This document shows, in pieces, positions 37,785 to 46,156 of a stretch of 64,000 nucleotides of DNA (the first letter of the stretch is position 1; every line of letters begins with the position of its first letter). Origin of the DNA: Streptomyces atratus (GTDB lineage Bacteria > Actinomycetota > Actinomycetes > Streptomycetales > Streptomycetaceae); the NCBI RefSeq assembly GCF_014648655.1, contig NZ_BMRN01000003.1, positions 140,177-204,176 on the forward strand, in the 5' to 3' direction. The position numbers were made by a program, and so were the translations under genes. Below the pieces are notes generated by a model, which made no database searches, was not told the DNA's origin, and saw nothing but the letters and a program-made list of their open reading frames with translations.

Positions 37785-39032
37785 TCAGCGCAGGGCGATG
37801 GTGACCGGGCCGCCCCGGGCGCTGAGGCCCTTCATCACGGACCACGGCACACGGAAGACGCGGCCGGGCGCGGCGGGCCAGGGCAGGGTCCGTTCCGAGA
37901 CGACCCGCCCGTTCTGGCGGACGATTACGTGCGGGAACCGGATGGACCGGTCCGTCCACAGCAGCAGGCGCCCACGCGGGGGAGCCGGGTCACCTGGGCG
38001 CAGCAGCCCCGGTGACACCCAGCGCAGCGGCGCCTCGGCGAGGATGCGCAGGCCCGGGGCAGGCTCGCCGGCCCCGGTCAGCCATGCCTCGACCTGGTCC
38101 GCGACGTGCAGGCCGTCAATGGCTGCGACGTCGGCGGTGTCGACCGGGTGGAGGAGGTTGCCCGCGGCGAAGACGCCGGGCCGGCTGGTCCGCAGGGCGG
38201 TGTCGGTCAGCGGGCCGAGGGTTCCCGGGTCCAGGTCGAGTCCGCCGCTGCGGACGAGTTCGTGGTCGGGGATCCAGTCTCCGGTGAAGACCACGGTGTC
38301 GCAGGCGACGGTGCGCCGGGCGTGGGTGTCGAGATTCTCGATCTCGACGGCCTCGACCCGGCCCTTGCCGATGATGCGGGTGACCCGGCTGCGGTTGGCG
38401 ACGGGAACGCGCAGCAGGGCGCGGCCGGCGACGTTGAAAGCTGCGTACGACTCCGTCCTGGGGTACTGGCTGACCATCAGCTCGGTGGCGCAGCCGGCTT
38501 CGCGGAGGGTGACGGCGGCGGACCAGCTGACCAGTTCCCCTCCGACGATGACGGCCCGGCTGCCGACCTCGCTGTGGTGGAGGTGGACGGCGTTCTGCAG
38601 CTGCCCGGTGGTGTAGACGCCCTGCGGCCGGTCGCCGGGGATGCGCCGGGCCGCGCGGGGCCGTTCGCGTGCGCCGGTGGCGAGCACGACGGCCTTGGCC
38701 TCCACACGCAGCCGCCCCTGCGGACCGGTGACCTCCACGGCACGGTCGCCCGCCCAGTGGGTGACCATGGTTTCGGTGCGGATGGTGGCCCCGGCCGAAG
38801 TGGCCTGTTCGACGAGGTGGCGTGCGTACTTCGGGCCGGTCATGACCCGGTGCAGGTCCCGCAGGCCGTATCCGGTGTGGTCGCTGTGGCGGGGGATGCC
38901 TCCGGCGTCCTTCTCCCGGTCGAGCACCAGGACCTCGCCGCGGATGCGGGGTGCGAGGGCGGCGGCAGCCGTGAGCCCGGCGGGGCCGCCCCCGATGATC
39001 AGGACGTCCGGTGTGAGTGTGGTGGTGGTCAT
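37785..39032 (-). CDS. FAD-dependent oxidoreductase, second flavoprotein of a GlpA/GlpB-like pair
   Basis: A 415-residue pyridine-nucleotide-disulfide-type oxidoreductase. FAD site: DVLIIGGGPAGLTAAAALAPR (residues about 9-28); NAD(P)-like site VGSRAVIVGGELVSWSAAVTL (about 170); FAD closing motif RTSRPGVFAAGNLLHPVD. An extra C-terminal domain of about 90 residues (WTDRSIRFPHVIVRQNGR) is not recognised. Its partner is the GlpA-like flavoprotein gene directly upstream, overlapping by one base (TGATG), which also fixes the start at 39032. Such pairs in other bacteria oxidise polyol phosphates or opines; the substrate here is unknown. Confidence 0.82.
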   Translation of the reverse strand: MTTTTLTPDVLIIGGGPAGLTAAAALAPRIRGEVLVLDREKDAGGIPRHSDHTGYGLRDLHRVMTGPKYARHLVEQATSAGATIRTETMVTHWAGDRAVEVTGPQGRLRVEAKAVVLATGARERPRAARRIPGDRPQGVYTTGQLQNAVHLHHSEVGSRAVIVGGELVSWSAAVTLREAGCATELMVSQYPRTESYAAFNVAGRALLRVPVANRSRVTRIIGKGRVEAVEIENLDTHARRTVACDTVVFTGDWIPDHELVRSGGLDLDPGTLGPLTDTALRTSRPGVFAAGNLLHPVDTADVAAIDGLHVADQVEAWLTGAGEPAPGLRILAEAPLRWVSPGLLRPGDPAPPRGRLLLWTDRSIRFPHVIVRQNGRVVSERTLPWPAAPGRVFRVPWSVMKGLSARGGPVTIALR

Positions 39033-40474
39033 CAGGAGTTCACCTCGGGCCGCGCCGGCGCGGCGGCCGCGCCGCCGCAACCGTTTTCGTTCAGGAGTCG
39101 GTTGACAGCCGCGCCGCAGAAGAAGCCCTGGCAGCGGCCGTTCATGGCCCGGGTGCGGCGGCGCAGGCCCTCCAGGTTGCGTGCGGGCAGGGGCGACTGG
39201 AAGGCGTCGCGGATCTCACCGGCGGTGACGCGCTCGCAGAAGCAGACGACCTTGCCGTACTCGGGATCGGCGGCGATGCGCTCGGCGTCCTGGTAGGGAC
39301 GTACGGTCGCCTCGCCGATGTTGGCCATCTGCGGAGGGCCGGGCAGGTCGGTGCGTGCGGTGAGGACGAGTCCGGCCTCTTCGAGCACCTCGTGGACGTG
39401 CTCGGCGATGGCCATGCCGGAGGTCAACCCGGTCGAGCGGATGCCGCCGACGAGGAGGTACCGCTGCGAGGGGGTGGGCTCGATGAGATAGTCCCCGTGG
39501 TCGATGGCGGCCCGCAGCCCCGCGTAGGAAGCGGTCACCTCCTCGGCGAGCAGCCGGGGCATGAGGCGCTCGCCCTTGTCCAGCAGGAAGGCGAATCCGT
39601 CCTCGGACGTTCCGGTCGCGGTGCGGTCGGTGAGGTCCTCCGAGGTGGGCCCCAGCATGACGTTGCCGTAGATGGTGGGAGAGATGAGCACCCCCTTGCC
39701 CCGGGACGTGGGAACCGGCAGGACGATCTTGTCCACCAGTGGGCGAGCGAGCTTGTCGAAGACGAACAGTTCACCGCGGCGCGGGGTGACGGTGAACCGC
39801 TCGTGGCCGAAGAGCCGGTCGATGCGGTCGGCGCCGAGGCCCGCCGCGTTGACCACCCAACGGGCCTGTACGGAGCCGCCCGTGGTGGTCAGCGTGGTGG
39901 ACCGGGTGTTCACCGACACCGCGGTGACGGCGTGGTTGAGCAGGACCTCGGCGCCGCGCTGCCTCGCGTCGGTGGCCAGGGCCAGGTTCGTGGTCCAGGT
40001 GCAGATGATCGACTCGTCGGGGACCGTGAGTCCGCCGAGCGCTCCCTCGCCGAGGGAAGGGATCAGCTCGTAGACCTCGTCGGCGCCGACGATCCGGCAC
40101 CGGTCGTAACCGTTCTGCTCGGCCTTCTCCTTGAGGCCGGGCAGGACGGCCAGCTCCTCCGCGTTCCATGCGACGAGGATCGCGCCCGTGTGCTCGACCG
40201 GGATGCCGGTCGAGCGGGCGTACTCCGACAGCAGGTGATATCCGCGCTTGACGAGCCCGGACTCCAGCGTGCCCGGCTTCGCGTCGAATCCGGTGTGCAG
40301 GATCGCGGTGTTCGCCTTGCTGGTTCCGTCGCCGACGTCGTCGCGCGCCTCGACGAGCGCGACCGACAGCTGATGGCCGGACAGGTCGCGGGCGATCGCC
40401 GAGCCGACGATGCCTGCGCCGATGACGACGACGTCGTAGACAGGGTCCGGCTCGTGCGGTGTGGTGTCGGTCAT
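39032..40474 (-). CDS. GlpA-like FAD oxidoreductase with C-terminal BFD [2Fe-2S] domain
   Basis: A 480-residue DAO-family flavoprotein, like the large subunit of anaerobic glycerol-3-phosphate dehydrogenase. FAD loop VVVIGAGIVGSAIARDLSG near the N-terminus; AGLGADRIDRLFG and GGIRSTGLTSGMAIAEHV later in the fold. The C-terminal bacterioferritin-associated-ferredoxin-like domain (about 400-470) has CFCERV and CQGFFCG cysteines for a [2Fe-2S] cluster. ATG 40474 is supported by GGGAGAA five bases upstream; stop overlaps the kinase stop region (ATGA with kinase). It probably forms a complex with the flavoprotein downstream and passes electrons to quinone or another carrier. Confidence 0.85.
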   Translation of the reverse strand: MTDTTPHEPDPVYDVVVIGAGIVGSAIARDLSGHQLSVALVEARDDVGDGTSKANTAILHTGFDAKPGTLESGLVKRGYHLLSEYARSTGIPVEHTGAILVAWNAEELAVLPGLKEKAEQNGYDRCRIVGADEVYELIPSLGEGALGGLTVPDESIICTWTTNLALATDARQRGAEVLLNHAVTAVSVNTRSTTLTTTGGSVQARWVVNAAGLGADRIDRLFGHERFTVTPRRGELFVFDKLARPLVDKIVLPVPTSRGKGVLISPTIYGNVMLGPTSEDLTDRTATGTSEDGFAFLLDKGERLMPRLLAEEVTASYAGLRAAIDHGDYLIEPTPSQRYLLVGGIRSTGLTSGMAIAEHVHEVLEEAGLVLTARTDLPGPPQMANIGEATVRPYQDAERIAADPEYGKVVCFCERVTAGEIRDAFQSPLPARNLEGLRRRTRAMNGRCQGFFCGAAVNRLLNENGCGGAAAAPARPEVNS

Positions 40475-41904
40475 CCGAGTTCTCCCTTGCGGGCGGTGGC
40501 CTCGGCGGCCGCCGCCCATGTACTGCGGTAGTGCGCGGCCCGGTCGGCCGACCAGACCGGTTCGTAGACGGTGACCGGGTTCCAGTCACCGACGGCTTCC
40601 GCCAGGTCCATGCCCGGGGTGAGGGCCAGCCTGGCCAGCGCGGCCGCGCCGAGCGGGGTGGCGTGCGAGGACGGGTAGATGTCGACAGGCACCTGGGCCA
40701 GATCGGCCTGGGCCTGCATCAGGGTGCGGCTGCGGGTCAGCCCGCCGTCCGCGCGCAGCCGGCTGAGCGGCGTGCCGAGGTCGGACTCGACCAGGCCGCA
40801 CAGGGCGGCGACCTGGGCGGCGATGCCCTGCAACACGGCCAGGACCATGTGCTCCTTGCCGGTGGACAGGGTCATCCCGGTGAACGTGGCGGTCGCGTCG
40901 GGACGCCACCACGGTGCCGCGAGGCCCGCCAGGGCCGGTACGCACAGGGTGCCGTCGGACTCCTTCGCCGCCACCGTGTCCAGTTCGCTCGCGGACCCGA
41001 TGAATCCCAGGTCCCGGATCCAGCGGACGGCCGACGCCGCCGTGTACACCTGGCCGTCCACGCAGTACGGCGTCTGCGCCGCGGTCCGCCAGGCCACCGA
41101 GGAGGTGAGCCCTGCCCGTGAACGCAGGGCGGTGTCACCGGTGTTGGCCAGCAGGAACGCTCCTGTGCCGTAGGTGCACTTCGCGGTTCCCCGCTCCAGG
41201 CAGCCCTCGGCGAGCAGTGCTGCCTGCTGATCGACGATCAGGCCGGCGACCGGCACCTCGCGTCCGAAGGCACCGGTCGTGCCGATGACCTCGTCGCAGC
41301 CCACGATCCGCGGCAGCTTCTCGGCGCCCAGACCGAAAAGATCCAGCAGCTCCGGGTCCCAGGAGACCTGGTCGATGTCCATCAGCAGCGACCGGCTCGC
41401 GGTCGAGGCATCGGTGACGTACTCGCCGGTCAGCTGGTGCAGCAGCCAGGTGTCGGTGGTCGTCACCACCCCTTCGGTGGTGACGTTCCGCCGCAGCCAG
41501 GCCATCTTCGGCGCGGAGAAGTACGAGTCGAGCACGAGCCCGCTGCGCCGGGCCACCCACGGGGCGTGCTCGGCCAGACCGGTGCAGATCGTTTCCGCCC
41601 TGCGGTCCTGCCAGACGATCGCCGGGGACAGCGGGGTGCCGGTGCGCGGGTCCCAGGCAAGTACGGTCTCGCCCTGGTTGGCCAGGGCCACCGCGTCGAC
41701 GGACCGGCCCGAGGCGGCGACGGCGCGCCGTCCGGCGTTGAGGACCGAGTCGAGCAGTTCTTGCGGGTCCTGCTCGACGCCGCCGCCGCTGAGGTAGGCC
41801 GGCCGCAGCTCCTCCTCGGCGATGGCGATGGTCCCGCCCCGCTCGTCGACCACGATTGCCTTCGTGCCGGAGGTGCCCTGGTCGATGGCCAGAATGGTGC
41901 TCAT
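40471..41904 (-). CDS. FGGY-family carbohydrate kinase (glycerol kinase-like)
   Basis: A 477-residue sugar/polyol kinase. ATP/substrate motifs: ILAIDQGTSGTKAIVVD at the N-terminus, ANQGETVLAWDPRTGTPLSPAIVWQDRR, YGTGAFLLANTGD, and LRADGGLTRSRTLMQAQADLA. It resembles glycerol kinase but is a little short and the substrate-site residues cannot be fully checked, so glycerol, erythritol or another polyol is possible. It overlaps both the permease gene (ATGA at 41901-41904) and the GlpA-like gene (40471-40474), so all are translated together from one message. Confidence 0.87.
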   Translation of the reverse strand: MSTILAIDQGTSGTKAIVVDERGGTIAIAEEELRPAYLSGGGVEQDPQELLDSVLNAGRRAVAASGRSVDAVALANQGETVLAWDPRTGTPLSPAIVWQDRRAETICTGLAEHAPWVARRSGLVLDSYFSAPKMAWLRRNVTTEGVVTTTDTWLLHQLTGEYVTDASTASRSLLMDIDQVSWDPELLDLFGLGAEKLPRIVGCDEVIGTTGAFGREVPVAGLIVDQQAALLAEGCLERGTAKCTYGTGAFLLANTGDTALRSRAGLTSSVAWRTAAQTPYCVDGQVYTAASAVRWIRDLGFIGSASELDTVAAKESDGTLCVPALAGLAAPWWRPDATATFTGMTLSTGKEHMVLAVLQGIAAQVAALCGLVESDLGTPLSRLRADGGLTRSRTLMQAQADLAQVPVDIYPSSHATPLGAAALARLALTPGMDLAEAVGDWNPVTVYEPVWSADRAAHYRSTWAAAAEATARKGELG

Positions 41905-43451
41905 CGGTTGCTTTCCTTGGCGGTCGCGCCCACCGCGCCCGGCGCAGCGGGGGCCGCGGTGACGTCGAGGGTCTCGTCGATGTTGATCATGTCCGGCATC
42001 GACATGCCGGACACGCCGCGCCGGACCAGGAGGTAGACGAGGTAGGCGGCCCCGAGGGCGAAGAGGACGAGGACGTAGAGCCAGGGGTCGCGGAACGACT
42101 GGTCACGGAAGATGAGGAGTTCGTATCCCAGCCACACGGAGGCGACCACGATGACCGGTATCTCCCAGCGCCCGAGGGAGAACCCCTGCGTGGGCGGCAG
42201 CGACTTCCGCTTGACGATGTACATGAGCACCGTGCCGGCGTAGATGATGGCGGGCAGCAGCGTGGCGGCGGAGAAGAGCGAGAACAGGGCGTCGGTCGAG
42301 ACGGAGAAGCAGGCGAGGATCAGCTCCGCGACGACGAAGATGAACAGCGTGGCATTGAGCGGGGTGCCACGGGAGGGGTTGACCTTGCGCAGCGCCTGCC
42401 AGCCGGGGAAGCGCTCGTCGCGGGACATCGCCCACACCAGCCGGGTGCCGCTCATGGTGATGACCAGACCACAGGAGAAGATCGAGACCACGACCAGGAC
42501 CAGGAGCGCCTTGCCGACCGTCGATCCGAGTACGGCGGTGATCACGGTGGCCACGGGGGTGGCGGACTGGGCGAGCTTCACGGGGTCGTCGATGAGCGCG
42601 GTGATCGCCACGAGGAACAGGAATCCGAGGACGCCGAGGGAGAGCACGGCCTGGGCCATGGCCTTGGGGATCACCCGGGCCGGGTCCTTGGTCTCCTCGG
42701 CGAGGTTGGCCGCGGACTCGAATCCGACGATGGTGAAGGCGCCCAGGAGGAACGCGAGGGCGAACGGCCCCGCTTCGGTGGCGGTGCCCAGGGCGTAGTA
42801 GCCGTCGGTCGTGGCCGGCGCGGCGCTGAACAGCGTGGAGAAGTCGAGCTTGCCCGTGAACGCTCCGACGACGAAGAGCAGCACGGTCAGCGAGATCATG
42901 CCGATGAGCTGCACGGTCACGGCGACCTTGTTGACCTTGTGCGTCAGTTGCGTCGAGGCGGCCACGAGAATCGCCTGGAGCAGGATGACCACGGCGGTGA
43001 TCGCCCAGGCGTTCTGGGTCGTCCCCTGGTACTGGAGAAGTTCCGGCAGGATCGTCGCGGCGACGGTGTAGTCCACCGCGACCACTACGACTCCGAGGAA
43101 GGAGAACGAGATCCAGCCCATGACCCAGCCCCAGACCGGGTTCACCAGCCGGGACACCCACTGGTAGGCGTATCCGTTGATGGGGATGCGGGCGGCGAGA
43201 GCGCCGAAGACGAGCGCGACCGACAGCTGGCCGATGACGCTGATCGGCCAGGCGAAGATGCCGCGCGGGCCCGAGCTGTTCAGCACGGAGCCGTAGGTGG
43301 TGAAGATGCCCGTCGCGATCGAGACGAAGCCGAAGGCCATGGCGAAAGAGGCGTACCGGCTCAACTCCCGGCGCATCTCCTGCTTGTAGCCGGAGCCCGG
43401 CGCGGACGATGGGTCGTCACCTTGTACGACATCAGTGTTTGTCGTGACCAT
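41901..43451 (-). CDS. APC-family permease (amino acid/amine type)
   Basis: A 516-residue permease with 12 or more helices. APC marks: MRRELSRYASFAMAFGFVSIATGIFTTYG, and GAFTIVGFESAANLAEETKDPARVIPKAM. The family usually imports amino acids, GABA or amines, which is odd for an operon with a polyol-type kinase and glycerophosphate-type dehydrogenase. First gene of the operon, starting at ATG or GTG 43451; two 16-bp direct repeats lie 16-51 bases upstream (43468-43502), where a regulator would bind. The adjacent DeoR-type gene on the same strand is the probable regulator. Confidence 0.88.
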   Translation of the reverse strand: MVTTNTDVVQGDDPSSAPGSGYKQEMRRELSRYASFAMAFGFVSIATGIFTTYGSVLNSSGPRGIFAWPISVIGQLSVALVFGALAARIPINGYAYQWVSRLVNPVWGWVMGWISFSFLGVVVVAVDYTVAATILPELLQYQGTTQNAWAITAVVILLQAILVAASTQLTHKVNKVAVTVQLIGMISLTVLLFVVGAFTGKLDFSTLFSAAPATTDGYYALGTATEAGPFALAFLLGAFTIVGFESAANLAEETKDPARVIPKAMAQAVLSLGVLGFLFLVAITALIDDPVKLAQSATPVATVITAVLGSTVGKALLVLVVVSIFSCGLVITMSGTRLVWAMSRDERFPGWQALRKVNPSRGTPLNATLFIFVVAELILACFSVSTDALFSLFSAATLLPAIIYAGTVLMYIVKRKSLPPTQGFSLGRWEIPVIVVASVWLGYELLIFRDQSFRDPWLYVLVLFALGAAYLVYLLVRRGVSGMSMPDMINIDETLDVTAAPAAPGAVGATAKESNR

Positions 43452-43467
43452 GGCGGTGCTGTCCTTT

Positions 43468-43502
43468 CAGAAACTGCCGCTCGCTACAGAAACTGCCGTT
43501 CG
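43468..43502. promoter_or_regulatory. Direct repeats before the APC permease gene (candidate DeoR operator)
   Basis: CAGAAACTGCCGCTCG (43468-43483) recurs as CAGAAACTGCCGTTCG (43487-43502), 15/16 identical, with 19-base period. They sit just upstream of the permease start, close to a DeoR/GlpR-type regulator gene whose family binds short direct repeats. Confidence 0.55.
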
Positions 43503-43557
43503 TTGCATGGGGCGGGTCTCACGCGGAGACGTCGCCGAGAAGAGATCGCCGCGGCGC

Positions 43558-44340
43558 TCAGGAGTGTCCGGCCGAGATCACCACTGCGCCCGACTGCTCG
43601 ATGACCGAAGCCAGGGGCGGTTCGGGCGCCTGGTCGGTGATCAGACCGGTGCAGTCCTCGAATCCGCAGACGCGGTGCGGAGCCACCCGTCCGAGTTTGC
43701 TCCCGTCGGCCAGGACGTAGCTGAGCGCGCTGCGGGCGAGGATCGCGCGCTTGGTCGCGTTCTCCTCGAAGTGGAAGTCGGTCATCCCGGCGGAGCTGTC
43801 GACACCGCCGGAACCCAGAAATGCCATGTCGGCGTAGAGGCCGTTGAAGAAGTCCACCGTCAGAGGTCCGGAGCAGACCAGGTCGCCGCCCCGGATCCGT
43901 CCGCCGGGGATCAGTACGTCGACATGGGGGCGGGTGGACAGCTCGGCCGCGACCAGCAGGGACGGGGTCGCCACCGTCCCCCGGAAGTCCGGCGCCAGGG
44001 CGCAGGCGACCTGCAGAGCCGTCGTGCCGACGTCGATCACGACGGTCATGCCGGAGCGGACCAGGTCCGCCGCGGCTCGTCCGATCGCCGTCTTGGCCTG
44101 CTGCTGCGAGGCGGACCGCTCCGTGAAGGATGCCTCTTCGCCGCTCAGACCGCGGACGACGGACAGCGCTGCTGCACCGCCGCGCACCCGCATGAGATGC
44201 CCCTGCTTCTCCATCTGTGCCAGGTCCCGGCGCACGGTCTCGGCCGAGACGCCGAGCTGCTCGGCCAGACTCTCGGTGCTGATCGTGCCGCTGCGCTCCA
44301 CGACGGTGGAGATTCGACGGTGACGTTCGGCTGGCAGCAT
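43558..44340 (-). CDS. DeoR/GlpR-family transcriptional regulator
   Basis: A 260-residue repressor-type regulator. N-terminal winged helix-turn-helix: RHRRISTVVERSGTISTESLAEQLGVSAETVRRDL. C-terminal DeoRC sensor domain with VVIDVGTTALQVACAL, SLLVAAELSTR and the FLGSGGVDSSAGMTDFHFEENATKRAIL block, which binds phosphorylated sugars or polyols. ATG 44338-44340 is chosen from the family start MLPAERHRRI; the longer frame to 44421 has no such support. It lies 106 bases upstream of the permease operon on the same strand, so it probably controls it and responds to the phosphorylated product of the FGGY kinase. Confidence 0.92.
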   Translation of the reverse strand: MLPAERHRRISTVVERSGTISTESLAEQLGVSAETVRRDLAQMEKQGHLMRVRGGAAALSVVRGLSGEEASFTERSASQQQAKTAIGRAAADLVRSGMTVVIDVGTTALQVACALAPDFRGTVATPSLLVAAELSTRPHVDVLIPGGRIRGGDLVCSGPLTVDFFNGLYADMAFLGSGGVDSSAGMTDFHFEENATKRAILARSALSYVLADGSKLGRVAPHRVCGFEDCTGLITDQAPEPPLASVIEQSGAVVISAGHS

Positions 44341-44759
44341 CCCGGCAACCTCGCTGACTGGTTTCGTGGAAAAGTGACTGGAGATGCCTGAAAGTGTGGA
44401 CGCGTGACTGAAAATCGTCAAGAGTTGGCGCGTAATTCACCTGTCTCACCGTGCTGTGACCCGATCGGCGGGCATGCGGCGCGGTTTCCCGACCCGGCCC
44501 CGGCCGTTGTGGCGGTCCTGGAGCCGGGGGTACCCCTGGGTCCTGGAGCCGGGGGTACCCCCCTACGGGACCGGGGAGACCCGGCCGTGCGGTGTCATAC
44601 CGAAGAGGTAGGCGGAGTTGCTCCCCGGGAGTGACGATTTCGCGCCGCCGTCTTGGTCAGATGGAGAACAACCACTCCTGAGCAAAACGGTGAGAATGGC
44701 GGCACGGAGTGGACGAGTGCATCCGGACGGAAGCCGCCGACCACGGAGGTAGGGCACAC
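44341..44759. other. Intergenic region between DeoR gene and LolA-like gene
   Basis: This 419-base divergent gap has no convincing gene. It holds three TGACTG hexamers at 44355, 44375 and 44405 (spacing 20 and 30) near the DeoR start, a 23-bp direct repeat at 44514-44561, and the GGAGG ribosome site (44745-44749) of the LolA-like gene. Confidence 0.55.
44514..44561. repeat. Two copies of a 23-bp repeat with internal palindrome
   Basis: GGTCCTGGAGCCGGGGG followed by TACCCC occurs at 44514-44536 and again at 44539-44561, exact, 25 bases apart. Each contains the palindrome GGGGTACCCC. It resembles the GC-rich palindromic repeats found between Streptomyces genes. Confidence 0.65.
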
Positions 44760-46022
44760 ATGGCACCGAACGACAGCGTAGAGACCAACGGCGGGACCAG
44801 GGGCGCCGCCGCCGGCCGCCGAAAGGCGGCGCGCTACATCGTCCCGGTCGCGGTGGCGGGGGTGGCGGCCGCGACGATCGGGCTCGTCCCGGCGCTCGCG
44901 AGCACCGGTGACCCCGATCTGCCGGAGATCACCGCACAGCAGCTCATCGAGAAGATCGCCGCTTCGGACACCCAGCAGCTCTCCGGCACGGTGAAGATCA
45001 GTGCGGACCTCGGTATCCCGTCGCTCGGCGGTCTGGCCGGCTCCTTCGCCCCGGGCGGCAGCCAAGGCGACACCGGCAGCGCCAAGGGCGATTCGACCGC
45101 CGACCCGCAGACGAAGATGACGGAGCTGGCGTCCGGCACGCACACCCTGCGCGTGGCCGCCGACGGCCCCGACAAGCAGCGGGTGTCGATCCTGGAGAAC
45201 GCGGCGGAGTACAGCCTGATCCACAACGGTGATCAGGTCTGGGCGTACGACAGCAGGACCAACCAGGCCTACCACGCCACCGAGGACCGGAGCGGGAAGG
45301 AGGCCGGGCACTCGACCCCGGCTCCCGAGGGCGTGCCGACCACGCCGAAGGCGCTCGCCGAACAGGTCCTGAAGGCTGCGGGCCCCACCACATCGGTGAC
45401 GGTCGACGGCACGGCGCAGGTCGCCGGACGTGACGCGTACAAACTGCTCATCAAGCCCAAGCAGAGCGGCTCCACGATCGGCTCGGTCACGGTCGCGGTC
45501 GACGCGAAGAGCGGTGTGCCGCTGAAGTTCACGCTGCTTCCGAGCAGCGGTGGCAAGGCCGCCGTCGACGCCGGCTTCACCAAGGTCGACTTCGCGAAGC
45601 CGGCTGCCTCCTCGTTCACCTTCACCCCGCCCAAGGGCGCCGAGGTGACCGAGGCCGACGACGCGAAGGCACAGCCGAAGACCGACGGGGCAGGGGGCCT
45701 GGGCATGTTCCCGGGCGCCGAGGGACTGGGCGCCGGGGACCAGGGCGCCAAGGACACGAAGGTCATCGGCGAGGGCTGGAACGCGATCGCCGAGATCAGG
45801 ACCCCGGGCGGCACCGGACTCCCCACGAAGGCGTCGGATGACGTACCGGCCGAGGCGCAGCAGTTCCTGGACTCGCTGGGCGACAAGGTCTCCGGAAAGT
45901 TCGGTTCGGGCACGGTCTTCAAGACCCGCCTGGTCAACGCGCTGATGACGGACGACGGCAAGGTGTACGTCGGCGCGGTCACGCCGGACGCGCTGGTCAA
46001 GGCGGCTGACAACGCCGCTTGA
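44760..46022 (+). CDS. LolA/DUF2092-like exported protein
   Basis: A 420-residue extracytoplasmic protein. The N-terminus has a basic part (GRRKAARY) and hydrophobic segment (IVPVAVAGVAAATIGLVPALA), acting as signal or anchor. After it comes a beta-rich half-barrel typical of the LolA/RseB/DUF2092 superfamily: ITAQQLIEKIAASDTQQLSGTVKIS, then DGDQVWAYDS-like strands (HNGDQVWAYDSRTNQAYHAT) and VTVAVDAKSGVPLKFTL. Lipid or signal binding is known for relatives; the ligand here is unknown. ATG 44760 has GGAGG ten bases upstream. It precedes an ABC exporter, with an attenuator-like hairpin between. Confidence 0.85.
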   Translation: MAPNDSVETNGGTRGAAAGRRKAARYIVPVAVAGVAAATIGLVPALASTGDPDLPEITAQQLIEKIAASDTQQLSGTVKISADLGIPSLGGLAGSFAPGGSQGDTGSAKGDSTADPQTKMTELASGTHTLRVAADGPDKQRVSILENAAEYSLIHNGDQVWAYDSRTNQAYHATEDRSGKEAGHSTPAPEGVPTTPKALAEQVLKAAGPTTSVTVDGTAQVAGRDAYKLLIKPKQSGSTIGSVTVAVDAKSGVPLKFTLLPSSGGKAAVDAGFTKVDFAKPAASSFTFTPPKGAEVTEADDAKAQPKTDGAGGLGMFPGAEGLGAGDQGAKDTKVIGEGWNAIAEIRTPGGTGLPTKASDDVPAEAQQFLDSLGDKVSGKFGSGTVFKTRLVNALMTDDGKVYVGAVTPDALVKAADNAA

Positions 46023-46057
46023 CGCCGGGGCGCGTCGCGCCTCCCGCCGCAGGCCAC

Positions 46058-46090
46058 CCGCCCCGCCGTACCCTCCGTACGGCGGGGCGG
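46058..46090 (+). terminator. Hairpin between LolA-like gene and ABC transporter genes
   Basis: A perfect 14-bp stem, CCGCCCCGCCGTAC (46058-46071) / GTACGGCGGGGCGG (46077-46090), with a five-base loop. It may end the LolA-like transcript or partly attenuate read-through to the ABC genes. Confidence 0.7.
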
Positions 46091-46156
46091 TCCGCTGAGG
46101 CGCTGTCCGGCCCTGATCCGCCGGACAGGCCCTACCCGACTTATGGGGGAGTACGT

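Noticed and set aside
40471..41904. Firm assignment of the FGGY kinase as glpK
   Set aside because: Context (amine-type permease, two flavoproteins, no glycerol facilitator) makes the substrate uncertain, so no gene symbol was given.
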